From Sphingomonas paucimobilis (GTDB taxonomy: Bacteria; Pseudomonadota; Alphaproteobacteria; Sphingomonadales; Sphingomonadaceae): a DNA stretch of 6,880 nt. The position numbers and the translations under genes are program-made. This document shows, piece after piece, positions 1 to 6,155 of the stretch. The stretch's first letter is position 1; each line of letters starts with the position of its first letter. Location of the stretch: contig CAMAQU010000093.1 of NCBI GenBank assembly GCA_945860425.1, forward strand, positions 1 through 6,880, in the 5' to 3' direction. Under the pieces are notes generated by a model, which worked only from the letters and a program-made list of their open reading frames with translations, did not search any database and was not told where the DNA came from.

Positions 1-23
1 ATCCAGGCGTCCCATTGCCCCAT
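1..23 (-). CDS. Start of a downstream gene, possibly a FAS1-like/MaoC-type dehydratase (partial, 7 codons)
   Basis: An ATG on the minus strand (bases 23-21) overlaps the TAA stop of the Mcd gene by one base (TAATG). A strong GGAGGA ribosome binding site (bases 37-32) precedes it by 8 bases. The visible codons read M-G-Q-W-D-A-W, then an incomplete AT. A short Trp-rich start of the form W-x-x-W-(I/V)-G-R is common in proteins with an N-terminal FAS1-like dehydratase domain, the family of mesaconyl-C4-CoA hydratase (Meh), and ATx could encode the expected Ile. Such a hydratase would fit directly behind the Mct-like and Mcd genes. The start itself is well supported by the ribosome binding site and the overlap. 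The family assignment rests on seven residues plus context and is only a suggestion. Confidence 0.5.
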
Positions 24-1612
24 TAGTTGCGTCCTCCAACCAAGCCCTTGGCAATCACCTGAGCCTGAATTTCGGCCGCCCCTTCAAAAATGTTGAGGAT
101 GCGGGCATCGCACAAAATGCGGCTGATTTCATATTCCAGCGCATAGCCATTGCCGCCATGGATTTGCAGGCTAGCATCGGCATTGCTCCATGCCGCACGG
201 GCGGCGAGCAGCTTGGCCATACCCGCCTCAATATCGCATCTTTTGCCGCTGTCTTTGGCGCGTGCGGCGGCATAGGTCAGCTCTCGCGCAGCGATCATAT
301 CGGCCAAGCTCATGGCGATTTTGTCGGCCACGCGCGGGAAGGCCAAAATAGATTTGCCAAATTGCTTGCGGCTCACCGCATAGTCCAGCCCCAGTTCCAG
401 CGCCCGCTTTGCAACACCAACGGCCCGAGCCGCTGTCTGGATACGCGCGCCTTCAAAGGTGCGCATGAGTTGCTTAAAGCCCTGCCCCTCTTCACCCCCC
501 AAAAGCGCATCCTCAGGGGCTGTCATCGCGTCAAATTGAAGCGCATATTCCCGCATGCCGCGATAGCCCAGCACCTCAATTTCGCTGCCGCTCATCCCCG
601 GCGTGGGGAAGGGATTGTCCTCCGTCCCGCGTACTTTGGGCACCAGCAACATAGAAAGGCCGGCATAGGCCTTTTCCTCTGGCAGGGTGCGGACCAGCAT
701 TGTCATCAGGTCCGATCGGCTGGCGTGGGTGATCCATGTCTTGGCCCCGTCAATGACCCAGCCCGTTTCGCTGCGGCGCGCGCGCGTTTGTAGGGAGCCG
801 AGATCGGAGCCGGTATCGGGTTCGGTAAAGACTGCGGTTGGGAGCACCTCTCCACTGGCAATTTTGGGCAGCCAATTCGCCTTTTGGGCAAGAGTGCCGC
901 CCATCGCGATCAGCTCCCCCGCAATTTCAGAGCGGGTGCCAAGCGATCCCGCGCCAATCCACCCCCGCGACAATTCTTCGGTGACAACGCACATCACAAG
1001 TTTGGACAAGCCAAGGCCGCCAAATTCCTCTGGGATGCAGACGCCAAATGTGCCGAGATCGGCCATCGCTGCGACCGTTGCATCGGGGATCAGGTCATTC
1101 GCCAAATGCCAGTTGTGGGCATGGGGCAAAATCTCGGCCTGAGTGAACCGACGAAACTGATCGCGGATGCTATCCAGCTCTGCATCATGGAAGCTTTCGC
1201 TGGGGCTTTGCCCATCTGCCAAGGCCTGCGCCACGGCAAGGCGCGTGCTGGCATGATCTGCCAAGAGCAGAGAGGCGGAACCGGCCTCCAGCGCGCGGGC
1301 TGCATCCTGCACACCGAGGTCGCTTGGCCGAAGCAGTTCATTCTGCCCCATAGGCAGGCCGCCAATCAACTGACCCAAGGTTTCCGCAAAGATGAGATGG
1401 GCCACTTGCTGATCGAGTGAGGAACCACCTTCATTCGCGACCAGCCAATCCGAAACCGCCTCGAGCGCTGCCACGCTGGTTGCGACCCACGCAAAGCCGT
1501 GCGCTGCCCGTTGTTGCGTGTCTATCGCATGCGTGGTGAGCCGTTCTGCCAGAGCAGCTTTGGCCGCATCCCGATAGGTTCGGGCCGCCTCAAGACATTG
1601 GGCAAGCATCAT
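23..1612 (-). CDS. mcd: Methylsuccinyl-CoA dehydrogenase (Mcd), FAD-dependent
   Basis: This 529-residue protein is a member of the acyl-CoA dehydrogenase family. It is expected to oxidise (2S)-methylsuccinyl-CoA to mesaconyl-C1-CoA and pass electrons to electron-transfer flavoprotein. It is much longer than ordinary acyl-CoA dehydrogenases (about 380-390 residues) because of an N-terminal extension of roughly 145 residues. That extension contains AAHGFAW (36-42) and GGLPMGQNELLRPSDLG (84-100), which I recognise as Mcd hallmarks. The core has the flavin-site motif FTEPDTGSD (262-270), GSEIEVLGYRGM (342-353), ARIQTAARAVGV (389-400), RKQFGK (415-420), IHGGNGYALEY (484-494) and the presumed catalytic Glu510 in NIFEGAAEI. 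The first ATG overlaps the thiolase stop as ATGA. A second ATG follows immediately, and no clear ribosome binding site precedes either, so translational coupling is likely. No frameshift or lost motif is visible. Family and subfamily are known by recognition; substrate is inferred from the subfamily. Confidence 0.88.
   Translation of the reverse strand: MMLAQCLEAARTYRDAAKAALAERLTTHAIDTQQRAAHGFAWVATSVAALEAVSDWLVANEGGSSLDQQVAHLIFAETLGQLIGGLPMGQNELLRPSDLGVQDAARALEAGSASLLLADHASTRLAVAQALADGQSPSESFHDAELDSIRDQFRRFTQAEILPHAHNWHLANDLIPDATVAAMADLGTFGVCIPEEFGGLGLSKLVMCVVTEELSRGWIGAGSLGTRSEIAGELIAMGGTLAQKANWLPKIASGEVLPTAVFTEPDTGSDLGSLQTRARRSETGWVIDGAKTWITHASRSDLMTMLVRTLPEEKAYAGLSMLLVPKVRGTEDNPFPTPGMSGSEIEVLGYRGMREYALQFDAMTAPEDALLGGEEGQGFKQLMRTFEGARIQTAARAVGVAKRALELGLDYAVSRKQFGKSILAFPRVADKIAMSLADMIAARELTYAAARAKDSGKRCDIEAGMAKLLAARAAWSNADASLQIHGGNGYALEYEISRILCDARILNIFEGAAEIQAQVIAKGLVGGRN
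32..37 (-). promoter_or_regulatory. Ribosome binding site of the gene starting at 23
   Basis: On the minus strand this reads GGAGGA, 8 bases before the ATG at 23. It lies within the last codons of the Mcd gene and is the strongest Shine-Dalgarno sequence in the window. It decides the start of the partial downstream gene. Confidence 0.75.
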
Positions 1613-2820
1613 GCGCGTTCAAAAACCGCCGCAATCCCCTGCCCGCCGCCAATGCACATGGTTTCCAGCCCATAGCGCACACTGCGGCGCTGCATTTCAC
1701 GAGTCAGATTGGCGAGGATCCGGCCACCTGTCGCGCCAATGGGATGGCCCAGCGAAATGCCAGAGCCATTCACATTCAAAATCTCATGCCGGCTGTCGTC
1801 ATCTGACCAGCCCCAGCCCTTGAGGCAGGCCAGCACCTGCGGCGCAAAAGCCTCATTCAATTCGATCAGGCCAATATCATCAAAGGAAAGACCATTGCGC
1901 GCAAAGAGCCGCTCGGTTGCAGGGACTGGGCCAATGCCCATGCGGCTGGGATCACAGCCCGCGGCCGCCCAGCTATGGAAGAAGGCAATGGGTTCCAGCC
2001 CCAATTCCTCCAGCCGGTCTTCAGCGACAACCAAACAAGCGGCCGCCGCATCATTTTGCTGGCTAGCATTGCCCGCCGTCACAACGCCACCTTCCAATGG
2101 ACGCAGTTTGCCCAGCGTTTCCATGCTGGCATCGGCGCGATAGCCCTCATCATGATCGAAAATGATCGGATCGCCTTTTTTCTGGGCGATGCCGACAGGC
2201 ACGAGCTCATCGGCGAACAGGCCGTTCTTCCATGCGGCCGCCGCGCGCTGGTGCGACCGGGCAGCATAAGCATCGCACGCCTCCCGGCTGATGCCATAAT
2301 CTTTGGCAAGGTTTTCGGCGGTTTCGATCATGCCCGTACTCACGCCGAACCGCTCCACCGGTTGTGACATAACGCGCCCGCGCGTCAGGCGATCATGCAG
2401 GGTCAGATTGCCCGCGCGCATGCCTTTGCGGATGTCGGTGGTGTAATGCTCCACATTCGACATGCTCTCAACGCCACCGGCGACGACGATATCGCTCACC
2501 CCGGTTTGAACCATCATTGCGGCATTGACGATGGCTTGCAGGCCAGACCCGCAGCGCCGATCCAATTGATAGCCCGGCACGTCCAGAGGCAAGCCTGCGG
2601 CGAGCCAAGACCAATGGCCAATGCAGGGCGCTTCGCCATTGCCATAGCCTTGCGAGAAGACGACATCGTCGACGCGCGCGGGATCAATTTTTGTCCGCTC
2701 CATCAGCGCCTTCAGGATAATCCCGCCCAACTCACCAGCGGTCATGCTCGCCAGAGCACCGCCAAATTTTCCAACGGGCGTACGGATGGGGGCAACAATT
2801 GCGGCGCGTCTGAGTGTCAT
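1609..2820 (-). CDS. Thiolase (acetyl-CoA C-acyltransferase/acetyltransferase type)
   Basis: This is a complete 403-residue thiolase that should either cleave a 3-oxoacyl-CoA with CoA or condense two acetyl-CoA. The catalytic set is intact: nucleophile Cys90 in DRRCGSGLQA, NEAFAP from Asn322, His359 in GHPIGATGG, and Cys389 in CIGGGQG. Length is close to the roughly 390-400 residues usual for the family. The start is ATG at 2820, preceded by TAGGA with an 8-base gap. It overlaps the CoA-transferase stop as ATGA, and its own stop overlaps the Mcd start the same way. Sequence alone does not separate degradative from biosynthetic thiolases. In this operon it could release acetyl-CoA plus methylsuccinyl-CoA from a branched 3-oxoadipyl-CoA, or could supply acetoacetyl-CoA for an ethylmalonyl-CoA pathway. 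The nucleophile region (DRRCGSGLQA) differs from that I recall for the steroid-ring thiolase FadA6 (DRQCGSSQQA). Confidence 0.93.
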   Translation of the reverse strand: MTLRRAAIVAPIRTPVGKFGGALASMTAGELGGIILKALMERTKIDPARVDDVVFSQGYGNGEAPCIGHWSWLAAGLPLDVPGYQLDRRCGSGLQAIVNAAMMVQTGVSDIVVAGGVESMSNVEHYTTDIRKGMRAGNLTLHDRLTRGRVMSQPVERFGVSTGMIETAENLAKDYGISREACDAYAARSHQRAAAAWKNGLFADELVPVGIAQKKGDPIIFDHDEGYRADASMETLGKLRPLEGGVVTAGNASQQNDAAAACLVVAEDRLEELGLEPIAFFHSWAAAGCDPSRMGIGPVPATERLFARNGLSFDDIGLIELNEAFAPQVLACLKGWGWSDDDSRHEILNVNGSGISLGHPIGATGGRILANLTREMQRRSVRYGLETMCIGGGQGIAAVFERA

Positions 2821-4019
2821 GATGCAATTCCTACAATCTTAGAATCAATAAGGCGGGCAATCTCACCCGAGGATAGGCCAAGCCGATCGCTCAGCACCTG
2901 TTCGCTATGCTGGCCATTGCGCGGCGCGGGCAGCGGCGCGGAACGATCCAATTGAGGAACCGTGCCAAACGCGCCGGCAGCGGGATAGGTAATGCCCGAA
3001 GGATTGGTATCAACCGTGCTGAACATAGGATTATCCCCTACAAGGCGGGGATCATGCGCGGCATCCAACATGGTGCGATAGGCCGAATGGACAATGCCGG
3101 CTGCATCAAAGCTCGTCGCCAGCTCTGCATGGGGACGCGCCGCTATGGCCGCTTCAAACAATGGATATAGGGCATCACGATGGGTGAAGCGCAGACCGTC
3201 ATCCTTGGCAAAGCTGACACCCAACTGGCCTTCCAAAGCTGCCAAGGATGCCTCAAGACCCAGGGCCGTCACCAAATTGGCCCATTGGCGCGGCGTGACG
3301 ACCACAATCATCGTGCGCACGCCATCGGACGTCACAAAGTCACGCCCGAACAGGCCATAGACCATATTGCCCAAGCGTGGCCGATTGGCCCCTTGATGCA
3401 AGACTTCGGCAATGCCGCCCAAATTGGCGACTGTGCCAATTGCAACATCGGACAGGGGAATGCGTATTTCGCTGCCTTCGCCTGTTTCATCGCGCCGCCG
3501 CAGGGCGGCGAGCATCGCAAAGGCGGCATAGGCCCCGCTCACCAAATCCCAAGCGGGCAGAACATGGTTCACAGGCTCTGGCCCCGGCCCCGTCATCATC
3601 GGATAGCCAACGGCGTTGTTGACCGTATAATCCAGTGCGGGCGCGCCATCGGCCCAACCCATGATACGCGCAGTCACGAGATCAGGCCGCTTTTCCGCCA
3701 GCTTTTCGTGCGCCAAAAAGCCTTCTGCCGGGAAATTGGTAATGAACTGGCCCGTTTTGCAAACCAAGTCTTGCAGCAATTCCCGCCCTTGCGGCGTGGC
3801 CAAATCCAGCGCGACCGACTTTTTCGCCCGATTGAGATTTTCCCAATAAAGCGAGTCATTTGCGGGCGTCACAGGCCAGCGTCGATAATCCGGCCCGCCG
3901 CCTATTTGGTCGACGCGGATGACCTCTGCGCCCATTTGGGCAAGATACAGCCCGGCTGTCGGCGACGCGACAAAGCTGGATGCTTCAATAACCGAAAGAC
4001 CGCCGAGCAATTGATACAT
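2817..4019 (-). CDS. mct: Type III (CaiB/BaiF) CoA-transferase, mesaconyl-CoA C1-C4 CoA transferase-like
   Basis: This 400-residue family III CoA-transferase most resembles mesaconyl-CoA C1-C4 CoA transferase (Mct, also named 2-methylfumaryl-CoA isomerase). Mct moves CoA within mesaconyl-CoA from C1 to C4 in the 3-hydroxypropionate bicycle. The family architecture is present: an N-terminal segment with GLYLAQMGAEVIRVDQIGGG (23-42) and DYRRWPV (44-50), then VNHVLPAWD ending at the expected catalytic Asp158. Further matches to the Mct pattern as I remember it are DYTVN (130-134), the RPRLGNMVYGLFGRDF stretch, and DNPMF and PAPRNGQH near the C-terminus. Carnitine or formyl/oxalate CoA-transferases are less likely because they lack this combination. 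ATG at 4019 lies 3 bases after the acyl-CoA dehydrogenase stop, with only a weak AGG site, so coupled translation is likely. Its place with Mcd, which makes mesaconyl-C1-CoA, supports the assignment. CoA-transferase family is near certain; Mct function is probable. Confidence 0.78.
   Translation of the reverse strand: MYQLLGGLSVIEASSFVASPTAGLYLAQMGAEVIRVDQIGGGPDYRRWPVTPANDSLYWENLNRAKKSVALDLATPQGRELLQDLVCKTGQFITNFPAEGFLAHEKLAEKRPDLVTARIMGWADGAPALDYTVNNAVGYPMMTGPGPEPVNHVLPAWDLVSGAYAAFAMLAALRRRDETGEGSEIRIPLSDVAIGTVANLGGIAEVLHQGANRPRLGNMVYGLFGRDFVTSDGVRTMIVVVTPRQWANLVTALGLEASLAALEGQLGVSFAKDDGLRFTHRDALYPLFEAAIAARPHAELATSFDAAGIVHSAYRTMLDAAHDPRLVGDNPMFSTVDTNPSGITYPAAGAFGTVPQLDRSAPLPAPRNGQHSEQVLSDRLGLSSGEIARLIDSKIVGIAS
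2829..2833 (-). promoter_or_regulatory. Ribosome binding site of the thiolase gene
   Basis: TAGGA on the minus strand lies 8 bases before the thiolase ATG, inside the end of the CoA-transferase gene. It gives the thiolase its own initiation signal in addition to the ATGA overlap. Confidence 0.6.
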
Positions 4020-4022
4020 GGA

Positions 4023-5198
4023 TTAGGCCTGAGCCGCCCATTCGCGCAGCATATGCTTTGCGATTTGGAGCTGAAGGATCTGCGTCGTGCCCTCGTAAAT
4101 CCGATAGATGCGGGCATCGCGGAAGAAGCGTTCTGCATCATATTCTGCCAGATAGCCCGCACCGCCATAAATCTGCACCACGCGATCAACGACGCGCCCG
4201 CACATTTCCGATGCAAAAACCTTGGCTGCAGCGGCCTTGCGCAGCACATTTTCTCCGGCATCAGCACGACGCGCGGCGTCTTCCAACATGCATTCCGCGG
4301 CGTAGATTTCGATCTCGCTTTCGGCGAGCATCTGCTGGATCAGCTGGAAATTGGAGATCGGCTCCCCAAAGGCCTTACGCTCATTGGCATAACGCAAGGC
4401 GCTATCGAGTGCGCGGCGTGCATAGCCTGCGGCAGCCGCGCCAACGGACAAGCGTCCATTGTCGAGGCTCTGCATGGCCGTCACAAAGCCCTTGCCTTCT
4501 TGCCCGCCCAACAAAGCATCCGCGGGCAGTTTCACATCTTCCATGACAATATCGGCAATATGGCTGCCGGCCTGGCCCATTTTCTTGTCTGATTTGCCAA
4601 CCGTGATGCCCGGCGTGTCCATCGGCACGATGAAGGCCGAGACATGGGCGTTTTTCGGCAACGCCTCCTTGCTGGTCCGCGCCATGATGAGCGCGACATT
4701 CGCGAAAGGCGAATTGGTGATGTAACGCTTGGTGCCATTCAACACCCAACCATTGCCGGATTTGACCGCCATTGTCTGCATCGCGGCGGAATCGGACCCC
4801 GAACCCGGCTCGGTCAGCCCGAAAGAGGCGACTTCACCAGCGGCCAGACGGGGCAGCCATTCCGCCTTTTGTTCAGCCGTGCCGCCATTTTTCAAAGCGG
4901 AACAGACCATGCCAATGTTGATCGACGTTATCGACCGATAGCAGGGCATCGCATAGCTGAGCTCTCGGATGGTGCGAACATATTGCTGGATACTCATGCC
5001 AGCCCCGCCAAATTCTTCCGGCATGGTCAGGCCGAACAGGCCGAGCTGACGCATTTCATCCAATATGTCGTCGGGGATCAGGTCTGTTTCCAAAACCTGC
5101 TTTTCAGCCGGGATAAGGCGTTCCCGCACATAGCGGTGCAGCTGTTCGGTGAACTGCTCAAAAATATCGGCGTCCATGCCTGCGGATTTGTTGCTCAT
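4023..5198 (-). CDS. Acyl-CoA dehydrogenase (short-length type), substrate unknown
   Basis: This is a 391-residue FAD-dependent acyl-CoA dehydrogenase that should introduce a trans-2 double bond into an acyl-CoA and pass electrons to electron-transfer flavoprotein. Visible landmarks are MPEEFGG (59-65), the flavin/substrate motif LTEPGSGSD (128-136), RKAFG (274-278), YGGAGYLAEYDAERFFRDAR (344-363) and the catalytic Glu369 in IYEGTTQI. Length is normal for the family, without the N-terminal extension of the second dehydrogenase in the operon, so the two are not a recent duplication. I chose ATG at 5198 (MSNKSAGM) because a GAGG site precedes it by 8 bases and it lies 10 bases after the SDR stop. 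In-frame ATGs further upstream, at 5222 and 5261, would lie inside the SDR gene. The exact acyl substrate cannot be read from the sequence. Context suggests the first oxidation of a branched or dicarboxylic acyl-CoA. Confidence 0.93.
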   Translation of the reverse strand: MSNKSAGMDADIFEQFTEQLHRYVRERLIPAEKQVLETDLIPDDILDEMRQLGLFGLTMPEEFGGAGMSIQQYVRTIRELSYAMPCYRSITSINIGMVCSALKNGGTAEQKAEWLPRLAAGEVASFGLTEPGSGSDSAAMQTMAVKSGNGWVLNGTKRYITNSPFANVALIMARTSKEALPKNAHVSAFIVPMDTPGITVGKSDKKMGQAGSHIADIVMEDVKLPADALLGGQEGKGFVTAMQSLDNGRLSVGAAAAGYARRALDSALRYANERKAFGEPISNFQLIQQMLAESEIEIYAAECMLEDAARRADAGENVLRKAAAAKVFASEMCGRVVDRVVQIYGGAGYLAEYDAERFFRDARIYRIYEGTTQILQLQIAKHMLREWAAQA

Positions 5199-5206
5199 CT
5201 CTTTGG

Positions 5207-5210
5207 CCTC
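5207..5210 (-). promoter_or_regulatory. Ribosome binding site that fixes the acyl-CoA dehydrogenase start
   Basis: GAGG on the minus strand lies 8 bases before the ATG at 5198 and straddles the stop codon of the SDR gene. This favours 5198 over the in-frame ATGs further upstream, which would sit within the SDR gene. Confidence 0.6.
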
Positions 5211-6123
5211 AAATTGGATCATAAGGGAAAACATGCGCTGACACTTCATCAGCACGGGCAAAGCTGGGGCGGAATGACGGGATTAATTCATCCGCGATCG
5301 CCTCTGGCGTCCAGCCTTCCACCTTGGTCATCGACCGCACCGGACGCGGCTTGTTGAACAAAGTGATTTCATTTTTACGGACGGAAAAAATCTGGTTGGT
5401 TACCTCTTTCGACGCATCAGAGGCCAGATAGACGACAAGAGGCGCAATTTTATCCGCGCTCATTGTTTTCATCCGCTCGACCCGAAGCTTTTGCTCCGGC
5501 GTTTCAGCGGGGATAGAAGCCGTCATCCGGCTCCAAGCGAAAGGTGCAATGCAGTTGGAGCGCACGCCAGCGCGCGCCATGTCCAGCGCGATCGACTGCG
5601 ACAGGCCGACAATCGCCAATTTGGCTGCGGAATAATTGGCCTGCCCAATATTTCCAACCAGCCCAGATGTGGACGTGAAGTGGATGAAGCTGCCCGATTG
5701 CTGCTCCCGGAAATAGGGCGTTGCAGCCTTAGAGACGTTAAAGCTGCCGTGCAGATGAACATCGATAACGGCGCGCCAATCCTCATGGCTCATCTTGTGC
5801 CAGATGGTGTCACGCAAAATGCCTGCATTATTGACGACGGCATCAATCCGGCCAAACCGCTGCACCGCATCTTCAATGATAGAGGTTGCACCCACCGGAT
5901 CGGCAACACTCGCCATATTGGCTTGGGCCTTGCCGCCGGCTGCCAAAATGTCATTCACCGTGTCTTGGGCGGGGCCCGTATCCCCGCCTTCACCGCCGCC
6001 GCCAACGCCGGGATCATTAACGATCACAGCGGCCCCATGGGCGGCACAGAGCAACGCGATCTCCCGACCAACGCCGCGTCCCGCCCCAGTTACGGCGACA
6101 ACTTTTCCATCCAGCATGCCCAT
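5209..6123 (-). CDS. SDR-family NAD(P)-dependent dehydrogenase, 3-hydroxyacyl-CoA dehydrogenase-like
   Basis: This 304-residue short-chain dehydrogenase/reductase probably interconverts a 3-hydroxyacyl-CoA and 3-oxoacyl-CoA. The Rossmann motif TGAGRGVG (12-19), NNAG (98-101), and the catalytic Ser151, Tyr164 and Lys168 (YSAAK) are all present. Asp37 at the end of the second strand favours NAD(H) over NADP(H). A glycine-rich insertion after it (39-50) recalls the dehydrogenase part of peroxisomal multifunctional enzyme type 2 (HSD17B4). Beyond the usual SDR core of about 250 residues there is a C-terminal tail of some 50 residues, from roughly NEITLFNKPRPVRS onward, containing GWTPEAIADEL and ending in YDPI; I know no defined function for it. 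The start is ATG at 6123, with AAGGG 9 bases upstream; a second ATG at 6117 is less well spaced. The gene follows the flavoprotein by 32 bases. An alternative role is acetoacetyl-CoA reductase. Confidence 0.88.
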   Translation of the reverse strand: MGMLDGKVVAVTGAGRGVGREIALLCAAHGAAVIVNDPGVGGGGEGGDTGPAQDTVNDILAAGGKAQANMASVADPVGATSIIEDAVQRFGRIDAVVNNAGILRDTIWHKMSHEDWRAVIDVHLHGSFNVSKAATPYFREQQSGSFIHFTSTSGLVGNIGQANYSAAKLAIVGLSQSIALDMARAGVRSNCIAPFAWSRMTASIPAETPEQKLRVERMKTMSADKIAPLVVYLASDASKEVTNQIFSVRKNEITLFNKPRPVRSMTKVEGWTPEAIADELIPSFRPSFARADEVSAHVFPYDPI

Positions 6124-6132
6124 ATGTGCGCG

Positions 6133-6137
6133 CCCTT
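6133..6137 (-). promoter_or_regulatory. Ribosome binding site of the SDR gene
   Basis: AAGGG on the minus strand lies 9 bases before the ATG at 6123, in the 32-base gap after the flavoprotein gene. It favours the ATG at 6123 over the one at 6117. Confidence 0.5.
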
Positions 6138-6155
6138 TTTAAGCAGAAAACCAGG

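Noticed and set aside
158..1420. Several plus-strand open frames of 150-211 codons opposite the Mcd gene
   Set aside because: They overlap each other and a clearly real gene and show no domain; they are antisense shadows.
3180..4592. A 470-codon open frame on the plus strand, antisense to the CoA-transferase and acyl-CoA dehydrogenase genes
   Set aside because: It lies opposite two intact enzymes with complete catalytic motifs and crosses their junction. Its protein is rich in His, Cys, Arg and Gln with no recognisable domain, as expected for the reverse of a GC-rich coding frame.
1084..5085. Similar short stretches in the two acyl-CoA dehydrogenase genes (for example GGGATCAGGTC near 1085 and 5075)
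   Set aside because: These encode the shared DLIPD motif at the same place in two paralogous proteins and are not a DNA repeat element.
5198..5261. Earlier in-frame ATG starts (5261, 5222) for the acyl-CoA dehydrogenase
   Set aside because: They would lie inside the SDR gene and add residues not typical of the family. The GAGG site with an 8-base gap supports 5198.
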